From Floricoccus penangensis (GTDB lineage Bacteria > Bacillota > Bacilli > Lactobacillales > Streptococcaceae), in contig NZ_MKIQ01000029.1 of NCBI RefSeq assembly GCF_001832885.1, forward strand, positions 1-64,000: a stretch of DNA of 64,000 nucleotides, written 5' to 3'. Positions 17,588 to 26,981 of this stretch are shown here, piece after piece (position 1 is the first letter of the stretch; every line of letters begins with the position of its first letter). The notes beneath the pieces were generated by a model. That model saw only the letters and a program-made list of their open reading frames with translations, had not been told where the DNA came from and searched no databases. Position numbers and translations under genes: made by a program.

Positions 17588-17607
17588 TTTTCCTCAACTT
17601 ATATAAT

Positions 17608-17632
17608 AAAAACGGACATAAACTCCGTTTTT
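17608..17632. terminator. Terminator
   Basis: AAAAACGGA-CATAAAC-TCCGTTTTT. Confidence 0.9.
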
Positions 17633-17672
17633 ATTTGTTGTTACTTTAATTTAAGGAGTATAAAAAAATTTT

Positions 17673-18455
17673 ATGTCTGCAAAAATAATAAACTTAAGAC
17701 AAAGGGGTAATAGCGAAGGTTTTGTAATTGAAAAGGAAGATCAGACCGGTAGTTGGCAAACTTATTTTACTGTTTTTCACACTGAGGAAGGGTATAAATT
17801 AGTAAGTCAAAACTCAGAATATATTGTTTACCGAAAAAAACAAATACTAAATAAATTCGAAGAGCTTATAGCACAGGATACTCAAAATTCAAGTAATAAA
17901 TTTATAAAGAAATTTGAAAAATTCGATACATTTATGTCAAAGTCTTATGATTCAATTCTTTATCGTTCTGATAATTTTTTTTCATATGATTCTGTTGGAC
18001 TTGGCACAAAAGGTTATGCATATTTGATAAAAAAAGATTATACACCTTTATCAGTTGCTATAGTCAAGCCTTTCAAAAAGAATAATAATTTTAAACTGAC
18101 ACTTTGTTGTACCGAGGAAATTTCTGAAGATGATATTGAATCTTCCCTTTTAATCTTTATGCTTAGTTATATATCATCATCTGAGATTTATGATGCTGGA
18201 AGTTTTAAACTTGAATGGTCAGCTACTTATTCAATAAACATGCGTAAATATTTACCGAAAGAATTCAGACAAATGTTGACTAATGATATGTTACCATCAA
18301 AAATAGAAAGCATGATTTGGTATATTAATGGATTAATAATTATGAGTTTCTTTTTATTCATTAAACCAGACGTATTAATATTTGGTTTAACATTATCTTT
18401 ATTATTAATAATTGCTGGAAAAATAAGAACATATTACTATTTGAAAGAAGATTAA
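17673..18455 (+). CDS. Uncharacterised protein with C-terminal membrane hairpin
   Basis: 260 residues: a soluble part of about 205 residues and two membrane spans near the C-terminus (about 211-229 and 232-249). No family was recognised. AAGGAG lies 14 bases before the ATG, which is long, so the start is not certain. It begins a run of closely spaced genes to 22010 for membrane proteins that appear to form one accessory operon. Confidence 0.65.
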   Translation: MSAKIINLRQRGNSEGFVIEKEDQTGSWQTYFTVFHTEEGYKLVSQNSEYIVYRKKQILNKFEELIAQDTQNSSNKFIKKFEKFDTFMSKSYDSILYRSDNFFSYDSVGLGTKGYAYLIKKDYTPLSVAIVKPFKKNNNFKLTLCCTEEISEDDIESSLLIFMLSYISSSEIYDAGSFKLEWSATYSINMRKYLPKEFRQMLTNDMLPSKIESMIWYINGLIIMSFFLFIKPDVLIFGLTLSLLLIIAGKIRTYYYLKED

Positions 18456-18497
18456 TCTTAGAATAATAAAAAATAATTAACAAGAAGGGTGTTTGAC

Positions 18498-19028
18498 TTG
18501 GTAAATGATAAAATGGAATTACAAATATCTAATGGGACTTTGCATGTATTATATTCAAAAAATGATGAGAAAATACAAGGATGGTTGATGTTCAGGACAA
18601 AGAACAATGAAGAATTTTTAATTCAACAAAATTGGTATTATCTTTCCTTTTGTTCGTTACCAATTAAGCGTAAAGTATATAAATCTACTATACCTTTAAA
18701 TTTCTTAGCGAATAATAAAAGTTATAAAGAATTGAAAAAAAATAATAAAGGTTATTTAGGATTGATGATGGGTCTTATATTATCTAAGTTTATTCCACAG
18801 TATCTAATCTTTTCTCCAAAGGATTCTCATTTTTCAATTATGAAAGGTTTAGCTAACTTGATTTATTTCTGGGGAATTATTGTTTTAATATTAAGTATAG
18901 TTTTTTATTTTAGAAAAACAAAATTAAAAAAAATAATCAATAATAGAAATGGAGAATTGCATTTCTATGGAAAAGCAAGATCTTCCACCCCAATAAGAAA
19001 TGTTAAAAATATTATGAAGGTATGGTGA
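18498..19028 (+). CDS. Uncharacterised membrane protein, DUF443-like N-terminal region
   Basis: About 176 residues from a TTG at 18498, eight bases after GAAGGG; a GTG at 18489 overlaps that RBS. The start (KIQGWLMFRTKNNEEFLIQQ, then a hydrophobic Leu-Pro stretch) has the 'readable ligand, Phe/Leu-rich, Pro' arrangement seen in DUF443 proteins, followed by two membrane spans. The resemblance is weak. It precedes a 65-residue membrane protein by four bases. Confidence 0.6.
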   Translation: MVNDKMELQISNGTLHVLYSKNDEKIQGWLMFRTKNNEEFLIQQNWYYLSFCSLPIKRKVYKSTIPLNFLANNKSYKELKKNNKGYLGLMMGLILSKFIPQYLIFSPKDSHFSIMKGLANLIYFWGIIVLILSIVFYFRKTKLKKIINNRNGELHFYGKARSSTPIRNVKNIMKVW

Positions 19029-19032
19029 GCTT

Positions 19033-19230
19033 ATGAAGAAAATTTTTTTATTTATTATCACGATATTAATGTATATAGCAGGAATTATTTCTTTAGTATT
19101 AGTACCATTTATTTCTACAGCTAGATTATATATATTAATTGTTTTAATTGTATTTGTAACGACATTTTGTAGTGGAAAAATAGTTCCTAATACAAAAGAA
19201 AGTGAGTATATCATAGAGAAAAAGGAATAA
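19033..19230 (+). CDS. Small two-span membrane protein
   Basis: 65 residues with two predicted membrane spans (about 4-24 and 31-49) and a charged C-terminal tail. Its start lies four bases after one gene and its stop one base before the next. No family recognised. Confidence 0.65.
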   Translation: MKKIFLFIITILMYIAGIISLVLVPFISTARLYILIVLIVFVTTFCSGKIVPNTKESEYIIEKKE

Positions 19231-19231
19231 A

Positions 19232-20083
19232 ATGAAAAGAAATATTTTTAATGCTAGTTTTGAAGATAGTCAAAAAATTTTTAGCAATTCATTAACTAAA
19301 TCATATAGAGAATGGCAAGATAATGAAAAGTCAAGAGAAGTGGGACTTGTAGGAACTATTATATTTTTTATTATAATACTATCTCCATTGTTTTTTATAT
19401 CATTAATAGCTAATCATATCTCTTCTGAAGGAAATCCTTCGTATTATCCGTTATGGCTATGCGTCTTAATTATTGTTATTTTTTTAATAATAACATATGG
19501 AAGGGGACTAATGTATGGAGGGAATTATAATGTATTTTACAACGGTCAGTTTAGCTTAGCTATGATATTAATAATATATGATATTTCACTTAACTTATTT
19601 ATATTTAGTGCTTTTTCTAAGTATGTTAGTATATATTTTATTGTATTTATAATTTTATCGAGTATATTATTTTTAATTTTCCTTACAAGAAGTAGGATTA
19701 GATATACAGTAGAAATACTTCATTCTGAAAATCATAACGATGTGAAGAATTTTTTTGAAAAACTTATTATTTCTTTACCAAAAATTTTTTCCGTTATTTT
19801 AGTAGTCAGCTTTTTTATTACACTTATAATACCCAATGATATTTCAATTGGATTATATAGTTCTGCAATAATGTACTTAACATTGTTAATAGTAATCAAT
19901 TTCGTGATTATATTATTTTTAGATTACATTACTTTTCCATTTATTATTCAGCAAAAATACTTGAATAAGTATTCTGAAGAATATAGAAAGTTGAAAAAAG
20001 TAACGCAATTGGAATGGTATGGAGAAAAGTATTTTAATAAATATATAAAAGGAACAAAAAAAGAGGAGAAAGAAAATGAATAA
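19232..20083 (+). CDS. Polytopic membrane protein, paralogue A
   Basis: 283 residues, six or seven predicted spans, with N-terminal NASFEDSQKIF and C-terminal QLEWYGEKYFNKYIKGT. The next large ORF downstream is a paralogue sharing both ends. Hydrophobic and very AT-rich, like its neighbours. No family recognised; context suggests an immunity-type membrane protein set. Confidence 0.7.
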   Translation: MKRNIFNASFEDSQKIFSNSLTKSYREWQDNEKSREVGLVGTIIFFIIILSPLFFISLIANHISSEGNPSYYPLWLCVLIIVIFLIITYGRGLMYGGNYNVFYNGQFSLAMILIIYDISLNLFIFSAFSKYVSIYFIVFIILSSILFLIFLTRSRIRYTVEILHSENHNDVKNFFEKLIISLPKIFSVILVVSFFITLIIPNDISIGLYSSAIMYLTLLIVINFVIILFLDYITFPFIIQQKYLNKYSEEYRKLKKVTQLEWYGEKYFNKYIKGTKKEEKENE

Positions 20084-20168
20084 CAAAAATGAAAAAATTA
20101 TTACCGCTTGGAACGGTGTGTTACTTGAAGAAGGACTTCAAAAGTTAGCCAAGGATGGTAATTTATGA
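20076..20168 (+). CDS. Possible 30-residue small protein
   Basis: ATG at 20076, preceded by GAGGAGAA at good spacing, encodes 30 residues (including TAWNGVLLEEGLQKLAKDG). It overlaps the end of paralogue A and the start of paralogue B (ATGA). Could be a genuine small protein or the truncated N-terminus of a lost gene. Confidence 0.4.
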   Translation: MNNKNEKIITAWNGVLLEEGLQKLAKDGNL

Positions 20169-21043
20169 AGATGCCTAAAATATTTCAAGCTAGTTTTGAA
20201 TAAAGTTTAAATTTACAAAATGATACTTTGGTTGAATATATGGACAAAGATACAAAATCTAGAAAAGTTTATACTAAAAGAAACAGTATCTCTTTCGTCG
20301 TAGCATCATTGTTTTCATTTGGAATATTTTTTGTCTTACCTATGATTATAAAAATGGCAAAAAGAGATAATTGGGAAAGCTCTTTACCACCCATAACAAC
20401 TAATCTTTTTCCAGTAGGATTGGTTAATATTTTATTTGTCCTATGGTTGGGTGCATGGATATATTCTAAAAAAATTGTGTATGATGAAAATATACCTTAT
20501 AGTAGAGTATTTAATGTTAATAATTTTGCTATTATATTTATAATTGAAGTAAATTTATTTTTTGCAACAGCTTTAATGAATGTATTATCAGTGTGGGGAA
20601 TTTTGTCAATTTTTATATTAACATTGATGATGATTTATGTAACCTTTAGTAGCAAAAATAAATCCTTACAAAGCCTACTCTTCGGCTATACATTTGTAAA
20701 TAATAAAATGGACAGTTTTTTTAAAAAATTAGTTGAAAATTGTATAAAATTTGGAGGAGTGATTGTATTAATTTACTTGCTATGTAAAATATTTTCATCC
20801 TCTAAAGGAGAGATAAAGACGGATTTCATGGGAATAACAATAGCGACGGTTTCTGTGATTGTTATGAATATTATAGTAGTCATAGGAGAAGCTTATTTAT
20901 TATTTCCATATTTATTGTATGGTTATTATAAAGAAAAATATTCTGAAGAGTACAGATTATATGAAGGTAAAACTCAACTTGAGTGGTACGGAGAGAAATA
21001 CTTTGATAAACATATTAAAGGAACATCTCTTGAAGAATCATAA
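20165..21043 (+). pseudogene. Polytopic membrane protein, paralogue B, with in-frame stop at codon 13
   Basis: From ATG 20165 the frame reads MKMPKIFQASFE then TAA (20201-20203) and continues SLNLQNDTLVEYMDKDTKSRK. This aligns directly with the start of paralogue A (KRNIFNASFEDSQKIF...EKSRE), so the stop replaces the Asp codon. The rest is open for about 280 codons with multiple spans and the shared ending TQLEWYGEKYFDKHIKGT. Reinitiation at TTG 20228 or ATG 20240 could still give an N-terminally shortened protein. Confidence 0.7.
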
Positions 21044-21095
21044 ACTAAAAGATAGCAAGTTTATTGAACACATAGAAAGTAATTGAGGTATTTTT

Positions 21096-22010
21096 ATGTC
21101 AGAAAATTGGGAACTAGTTGATTGTAAAAAAATACGAGGAATAAGATATCTTCTACTCACTCGTACTAATGGTGAAAGAATTATTGTGGAGTTAGGTTCT
21201 CTGTGGTATTTTTTTCTACCGACAATTAGGATTTTTAAAAATTTTAAATTTAACTCGTACATTGTACCTAAAAATGCAGATATAAATGGCATGGTATATA
21301 AAGAAGTAGATAAACAATCCAGCTATCTAATTTATATATTTTCTACTTTGGCTGTTACTTTCGGAGTTAGTTTTATATACTCAGGATTAGATAATATATC
21401 AAACTTTACTAACGATGTTTCAAAACAAATTATGTCAGAGACATCTGTCGGTCCATTCTTACTTTCTATCCTTTTTTCTGTATTTTTAAAGTATATCTTA
21501 TATCTTATAGGTGGTGTTGGGAAAAAGAGAGGTTCTTTCTTTGAAAATTATAAATATGAAAAAAAAAATGTAGAAGTAAAAATTAAAAAACCTATACAGA
21601 CAGCTTCGAAATTTATTTTATTTTTCATGGCTATGATTTTATTGGCTTCTACATTTTATTCTTACAGTGAATATGATATATTTTTAATCGGATCTTGGAT
21701 TGCTATAACAGGTATAGTAAGTTATTTAATTGATGAAAATTCCATAGTGTATTTAAAAGATGATAACTATATTTGGACAAAAGAAAAAAAGAAAGAACAT
21801 AATAAATATATTTTTAAGAAATTTATAATAATTTTATTGTTATTACTTATACCAATTATATTTGTTATTGGAGGCGTTCTTAGTGAAAAATACGGAACTG
21901 ATTCTAAATTATATAAAATATCTATCATTTTATTTTTATTAAATGTATTAGTTGTAATTGTTGTATACTTATCCATATTAATTAAATGGTTACTTAATAA
22001 AAAATTTTGA
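21096..22010 (+). CDS. DUF443-like membrane protein (TsaI-type immunity family, tentative)
   Basis: 304 residues. The N-terminus (IRYLLLTRTNGERIIVEL, then GSLWYFFLPTIRIF) has the look of DUF443 / 'tandem five-TM' proteins, followed by about six membrane spans. In Staphylococcus aureus the DUF443 protein TsaI protects against the membrane-depolarising type VII toxin TspA. Assignment rests on recognised pattern, not on a search. No toxin or secretion gene is adjacent. Weak RBS GAGG at 21085-21088. Confidence 0.55.
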   Translation: MSENWELVDCKKIRGIRYLLLTRTNGERIIVELGSLWYFFLPTIRIFKNFKFNSYIVPKNADINGMVYKEVDKQSSYLIYIFSTLAVTFGVSFIYSGLDNISNFTNDVSKQIMSETSVGPFLLSILFSVFLKYILYLIGGVGKKRGSFFENYKYEKKNVEVKIKKPIQTASKFILFFMAMILLASTFYSYSEYDIFLIGSWIAITGIVSYLIDENSIVYLKDDNYIWTKEKKKEHNKYIFKKFIIILLLLLIPIIFVIGGVLSEKYGTDSKLYKISIILFLLNVLVVIVVYLSILIKWLLNKKF

Positions 22011-22126
22011 TATGTTTGTTTTCTAATTATGACTATTTGAAAACGATTTTTCTTTTATTAATATAATGGATTTTTGTTGCATATTTAAAGTATTATTTAC
22101 AATATATGTTATCAATAATACTTTTA

Positions 22127-22135
22127 TGATATAAT
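22127..22135 (+). promoter_or_regulatory. Extended -10 promoter of lipoprotein gene
   Basis: TGATATAAT, 19 bases before the ATG at 22154. Confidence 0.55.
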
Positions 22136-22153
22136 AAATTAAGGAGCGTATAA

Positions 22154-23152
22154 ATGAAAAAGTTATTTAAAAGAAGTTTACTGGTAGCAACCCTTGCAGT
22201 TCCAATGTTACTTTCCGGTTGTACAAAAAGTGCGAAAGATGAGTACTTTGATTTAATGTCAAAGAATGCTGATAATAATGAGATTAGTATGAACATTAAA
22301 CTCAATAAAATTGATGCTGCAGGTTCAAACTTTAGCGAAATGCTAAATACCAATGATCCAATTAAAATTGATGGGATTATTGATAGAAAAGATCAAGCAA
22401 TGTCTTTAAATCTAAAATATAATGGAATAGATGCAAATGCAGTGATAGCAAATAAGGAAATTTATATAAATGGAGAAACAGTAGCGCCATTTATTATTAT
22501 GCAAGGAAGAAGTCAGATTGAAAGCTTAAATGGTCTTATAGATACTGATAAGCTGATGGCTAACCTAGAGAAAAAAATTAAGGATAAACTTAATGGAAAA
22601 TATATTTCTATTGATGGTGGAGAAGATATAAGCACAGAAGACTTTGCTTCACTATTCGAAACACCGACTTCTTTTGATTTTTCAAAAGCAAAAGATTATT
22701 TTGATAAAGAAAAATTTACAAAAGATGGTGATAAAATAACTTTAAAATTAAATAAAGATGATGTATCAAAAATAGTTAGTGATATAGATAAAGATATTAA
22801 AGATGATAAAAAGGCTTCTGACGATGATAAAAAAGCCTTTGAGGATTTTAAAAAATTCTGGAATCAAAATGAAAAAAATATTACAAAATTTGATCTTGAA
22901 ACTACGATGAATACTAAAGAGCCAAGTAAGACAAGCAATAAAATTTCTATTGATGGAAAATTAAATGAGGATAAGGTTTCGATAGATGCTACTGTAGATC
23001 AAGATAGCAAAAAATCTGATAAAAAAGTAGAAAAACCTTCTTCAAGTAATATATTAACATCTGATGAAGCTTCAAAAGAAGTTAATAAAGCAATCGAAGA
23101 TGCAATAACTGAAGCAGCAAATAGTGCTAAAAATGATAAAGATGCAGCATAA
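22154..23152 (+). CDS. Lipoprotein of unknown function
   Basis: 332 residues; lipobox LLSGC (Cys about 23), then a long beta-rich domain with repeated short charged strands (KIDGIIDRKDQAMSLNLKY) and a Lys/Asp-rich C-terminal half. It resembles LolA-like or DUF6612-like lipoproteins that sense or carry hydrophobic ligands, but no firm assignment is possible. Own promoter and terminator. Confidence 0.75.
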   Translation: MKKLFKRSLLVATLAVPMLLSGCTKSAKDEYFDLMSKNADNNEISMNIKLNKIDAAGSNFSEMLNTNDPIKIDGIIDRKDQAMSLNLKYNGIDANAVIANKEIYINGETVAPFIIMQGRSQIESLNGLIDTDKLMANLEKKIKDKLNGKYISIDGGEDISTEDFASLFETPTSFDFSKAKDYFDKEKFTKDGDKITLKLNKDDVSKIVSDIDKDIKDDKKASDDDKKAFEDFKKFWNQNEKNITKFDLETTMNTKEPSKTSNKISIDGKLNEDKVSIDATVDQDSKKSDKKVEKPSSSNILTSDEASKEVNKAIEDAITEAANSAKNDKDAA

Positions 23153-23164
23153 ATATTAGAATTT

Positions 23165-23198
23165 AAAGAACACATTTGTATTTATGTGTTCTTTTTTT
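23165..23198. terminator. Terminator
   Basis: AAAGAACACAT-n8-ATGTGTTCTTT followed by further T residues. Confidence 0.9.
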
Positions 23199-23261
23199 GT
23201 CTTTGTAAAAAGGGTTGGACATGTCTTGTCTAAAAGCTTTGACACCTTGATATATAAGGGT

Positions 23262-23314
23262 TTGACAATGTTTTTCATAATGTTAATATGAATATATGAA
23301 GTATATATCATATG
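23262..23314 (+). promoter_or_regulatory. Promoter and palindromic operator of metal ATPase 1
   Basis: TTGACA (23262-23267), 16-base spacer, extended -10 TGTTAATAT (23281-23289). Directly downstream is TATATGA-N8-TCATATG (23293-23314), an ArsR-type inverted repeat that recurs at 58733-58754 in front of the second metal ATPase. Confidence 0.7.
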
Positions 23315-23330
23315 TATAGGAGGAAGAAAT

Positions 23331-25136
23331 ATGAAAAATTGGCAAAAACTTGTATTAGTATTTATTATCGCCATAAGTGCTTTATTTTGTAGATTTGTTT
23401 TAAATAATGATAACCTTGCACGACTAATAGTCACAGTCGCTGGTTCACTTTTGGCCTTATCAATGTTTATAGAAATGATTAAAACACTTCGTTCTGGATC
23501 ATACGGAGTCGATATTTTGGCAATCACAGCTATTATCTCAACACTTGTAATCGGCGAGTATTGGGCAAGTCTAATCATCATTTTGATGCTAGTCGGTGGT
23601 GAATCACTAGAAGACTTCGCAGCAAATAGAGCAAGTAAGGAACTTGACCTACTAATCTCTAAAACACCAGTTGAAGCTCACATTGAAACAAAGGATGGTA
23701 GCCTTAAAGATATTAAAGTAATAGATGTACAGATTGGTGATAAGTTGGTAGTTCGCCCACTAGAAGTAGTGCCAGTCGATGCTAAACTTGTTTCTCAGAC
23801 TGCAACCATCGACCAATCCTCTCTTACGGGGGAAAGTAAGCCAGTTGAAATGGCTGAAGGTACTGAAATTTTATCTGGTTCAATAAACGGAGATTTTCCG
23901 ATTACAATTGAAGCAATACGTTTAGCTAAGGACTCAAAATTCCAACAAATAGTATCTTTAGTTGAAGAAATAAAAAGTACACCTGCTCAATTCGTGCGTT
24001 TGGCTGATAGATATGCAGTTCCCTTTACAATTATTGCCTATCTGATAGCAGGTACTGCCTGGTTTATTTCAAAAGATGCTCATCGATTTGCGGAAGTTCT
24101 TGTAGTAGCAAGTCCATGTCCTTTGATATTAGCTGCCCCAATTGCCTTTGTTGCAGGGATGAGCCGTCTATCAAAGAACAATATCCTGGTAAAAAATGGT
24201 TCTATCATTGAAAAGCTGGCGGATGTTAAAACAGCATTCTTTGACAAGACCGGAACCCTTACTCAAGGAAATATGCGTGTGGAAGAAATTATCCCAGCTA
24301 GCGATTCAAACTACAATCAAAATGAGCTTCTAAGCCTAGCAGCAAGTATTGAACAGTCAAGTAATCATATTCTTGCCAAAGCAATTGTCACAAAGGCAAA
24401 AGAAGAAAAAATTTCTTTTGGGCAAGTTCAAGAAATCAAAGAAGTACCTGGTCAAGGTATAGTTGCTCAGGTAAATGGTAAGTCATATAATTTAGGCCGA
24501 GATACATTTGCTCATACTGAAGACAATCAAATAGGAACTACAAATGTTTATATTTCTGAAGACGGTAAATATATTGGTAAGATTACTCTCTCAGATCAAT
24601 TAAGACCTGATGCTAAGGAAGTTATTAGTGAACTTGAAAATGACCTTCAAATTAAAAACGTTATCATGCTTACAGGTGATGATAAATCAGTAGCAAGCAA
24701 TGTAGCAAACGAACTAGGAATTAAGCAATATTATAGCAACTTATTACCAGAAGAAAAACTTGATAAGATCAAATCAGTTCCTAAAGATGATAAACCTACT
24801 CTAATGGTTGGAGATGGTATAAACGATGCTCTAGCTTTAGCATATGCTGATGTAGGAGTTTCAATAGGTAGTGAAGGAGTTTCGACAGTAGCAAGCGAAA
24901 GTGCTGATGTTGTTATTCTGAAAAATGATTTATCTAGCTTAGTTACATCAATCAAGATAAGTCGTGATACACTTAAAACAGCCCGTGAGAGCGTTTGGAT
25001 TGGTATCTTCATCTGTGTAATACTTATGTTAATTGCAAGTACAGGAGTCATCCCAGCTATCGTAGGAGCACTTCTACAAGAAGTTGTTGATACAGTATCA
25101 ATTCTATATGCCTTAAAAGCACTTAGGGATAAATAG
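23331..25136 (+). CDS. Heavy-metal P1B-type ATPase (SPC variant)
   Basis: 601 residues without an N-terminal HMA metal-binding domain. Phosphorylation motif DKTGTLTQG, TGES dephosphorylation loop, and GDGIND hinge are all intact. The membrane metal motif is SPCPL instead of CPC, and the last span carries LLQEVVDTVSIL rather than HEGGT. It should export a transition metal, but the SPC motif does not fix whether Zn, Cd, Co, Fe or Mn. Its operator is shared with the CPC-type ATPase at 58769, which suggests joint control by the CzrA-like regulator at 58221-58538. Confidence 0.88.
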   Translation: MKNWQKLVLVFIIAISALFCRFVLNNDNLARLIVTVAGSLLALSMFIEMIKTLRSGSYGVDILAITAIISTLVIGEYWASLIIILMLVGGESLEDFAANRASKELDLLISKTPVEAHIETKDGSLKDIKVIDVQIGDKLVVRPLEVVPVDAKLVSQTATIDQSSLTGESKPVEMAEGTEILSGSINGDFPITIEAIRLAKDSKFQQIVSLVEEIKSTPAQFVRLADRYAVPFTIIAYLIAGTAWFISKDAHRFAEVLVVASPCPLILAAPIAFVAGMSRLSKNNILVKNGSIIEKLADVKTAFFDKTGTLTQGNMRVEEIIPASDSNYNQNELLSLAASIEQSSNHILAKAIVTKAKEEKISFGQVQEIKEVPGQGIVAQVNGKSYNLGRDTFAHTEDNQIGTTNVYISEDGKYIGKITLSDQLRPDAKEVISELENDLQIKNVIMLTGDDKSVASNVANELGIKQYYSNLLPEEKLDKIKSVPKDDKPTLMVGDGINDALALAYADVGVSIGSEGVSTVASESADVVILKNDLSSLVTSIKISRDTLKTARESVWIGIFICVILMLIASTGVIPAIVGALLQEVVDTVSILYALKALRDK

Positions 25137-25153
25137 TGATCGATTATGAATTC

Positions 25154-25179
25154 AGAACTCTTGATAAGGGTTCTTTTTT
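25154..25179 (+). terminator. Terminator after metal ATPase 1
   Basis: AGAACTC-TTGATAA-GGGTTCT stem and T-run. Confidence 0.85.
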
Positions 25180-25217
25180 GTCTTATTTTAACTTTTTATG
25201 TTAGATATTTTACATTG

Positions 25218-25226
25218 TGATATACT
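25218..25226 (+). promoter_or_regulatory. Extended -10 promoter
   Basis: TGATATACT, about 34 bases before the start of the membrane protein gene at 25260. Confidence 0.5.
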
Positions 25227-25259
25227 TTATTTAGTAATTATAAAAATAAGGAATTAATA

Positions 25260-26258
25260 ATGGGTAAGAAAAAGAATAGTAATATTGAAAAAACCGCCCA
25301 TCAGTTAAACGATGAGTATTTGATGTCTTTTGCTAGTACTCGTGGTTCGTTAGGGATGCTTCGAGTAGCTTGGGCTGGCATGTTTTTTTCTGGAATTGAA
25401 TCTTGGATTTTATGGTCCTTAGTAATGGAAAAAAATAAAAATCCATTTACAGATGCATGCTTAATTTCCATACTAATTATTTTTATATTTATGTTCTTAT
25501 GTGTGGTGATTTCTTATTTCCCTAATATTTTGTATAAATACCAGAGATTCTCTGCTATAATGTATGCAGTTTTTACTATGATATTGCTAATTTCTGTACT
25601 GCTAACTTTTTATATTCTTATATTGAAGGGAAGCGATAATACCATAGATAGCTTATACCCTACAAATATGTTATCTTGGTTATTTCTAATATGTATTCCG
25701 ATAGTATATATTTTATCACTAGTATACAATTATTATTGGTTAAAAAATCAATTGAAAGAAGGTTTTTCTGAAAGTAGAACACTAGGAAACTATTTGGCAA
25801 AATCTAGTGTATATTCTTCTAAGTCACTTTCCATAATTGGGGGAATTTCATTTGCGAGTATAGCTATTGGTTCATTTATTACTGGTGACTTTGAAAAAAT
25901 TATTATGCTCTCTATGAGTATATTCTTAACAATAGTTTTTTCTAGACTTACAATTGAAGCCAGCTATATAGCTTATCTACGATTCCAGAGTAAAAAGTAT
26001 TGGGAAGATTATGATTTTGATTATAAAGAACATATCAGTCCAGAGGAAAAAAAATCTAGAAAGATACACTGGATAAAAATAATTTATCTATCATTGTCAC
26101 TAATTATCTTTATAATACTTAGTGATTACATTAATAATGTTAGTAAACAACTCAATTTATTAATTATCTTAACTATGTTAGCAATTTTAATATCATGGTT
26201 GGTTATGTTTGTAATCTGGGTTATTAAAAGTATAAAAAATAAATTAAATAATAAATAA
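25260..26258 (+). CDS. Polytopic membrane protein of unknown function
   Basis: 332 residues with about eight membrane spans in two groups separated by a charged loop near residues 160-190, and a second cytosolic loop (YWEDYDFDYKEHISPEEKK). No family recognised. It is followed by the DUF443-like gene at 26293 and the DUF4176 gene, and probably shares their transcript. Confidence 0.7.
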   Translation: MGKKKNSNIEKTAHQLNDEYLMSFASTRGSLGMLRVAWAGMFFSGIESWILWSLVMEKNKNPFTDACLISILIIFIFMFLCVVISYFPNILYKYQRFSAIMYAVFTMILLISVLLTFYILILKGSDNTIDSLYPTNMLSWLFLICIPIVYILSLVYNYYWLKNQLKEGFSESRTLGNYLAKSSVYSSKSLSIIGGISFASIAIGSFITGDFEKIIMLSMSIFLTIVFSRLTIEASYIAYLRFQSKKYWEDYDFDYKEHISPEEKKSRKIHWIKIIYLSLSLIIFIILSDYINNVSKQLNLLIILTMLAILISWLVMFVIWVIKSIKNKLNNK

Positions 26259-26292
26259 ATGGAAATTTATATTTGAAAGGAAATCATAAGTA

Positions 26293-26979
26293 GTGGGAAA
26301 TGAAGTAGATAAATTTGTAATTCAAAGTGTGAAACGAATAAATATTCGATATTATCTATTTGAATTGCACGGAAGATACTATATAGCTGATTATTCTAAT
26401 CCTAAGGATTTAAGACAATACATCGCTGGAATGTTTCAAGAGTTACAAGATTATACGACAATTTATGATGTTACAGGTCATGAGAAGGAATACAATGCAA
26501 AACCATTAAAGTGGTATGAAAAATCTGGAAATGAAAAATTAATCTATCTTATAGCAGTCACATATCTTGTAAATATAGTTGTTTTTCCCGCTAAGTTGAA
26601 TTTAGCCATTTTAACATATGATCCAAGAATAGTAGAAAGTTGGAAAACAATAATATTGTTAATGGGTATTGGCTCATTATTTATAATTGTCTACTTATAC
26701 TTTAAAAAAACATACATAGATTTGGAAGGGAATAAAGAATATTTACTTGTTCCATCTACAAATATACCTAAAAAATTATCTAAATTTAAACGTTTGTTGT
26801 TATATATAGTAATGATAATTTTTTTAATATTATTATTGTTTATAGGCATAGGAAGTTCCAGCTATAGTCAGTTATTATTTTTTGGAATAATTCCAGTTTT
26901 CCCTATACCTTTTTCAAGATTTTTAAATTTTGTAGATATAAATAATACTAAATATCACATAGAAAAAAAGGAGAAATAA
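26293..26979 (+). CDS. DUF443-like membrane protein (tentative TsaI-type)
   Basis: 228 residues from a GTG start with AAAGG twelve bases upstream. NIRYYLFELHGRYYIADYS (about 17-35) matches the DUF443 N-terminal pattern of a Tyr-rich strand pair; about four or five membrane spans follow. The gene ends two bases before a DUF4176 gene. Type VII immunity is the family role shown for S. aureus TsaI; here it is inferred. Confidence 0.55.
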   Translation: MGNEVDKFVIQSVKRINIRYYLFELHGRYYIADYSNPKDLRQYIAGMFQELQDYTTIYDVTGHEKEYNAKPLKWYEKSGNEKLIYLIAVTYLVNIVVFPAKLNLAILTYDPRIVESWKTIILLMGIGSLFIIVYLYFKKTYIDLEGNKEYLLVPSTNIPKKLSKFKRLLLYIVMIIFLILLLFIGIGSSSYSQLLFFGIIPVFPIPFSRFLNFVDINNTKYHIEKKEK

Positions 26980-26981
26980 AA

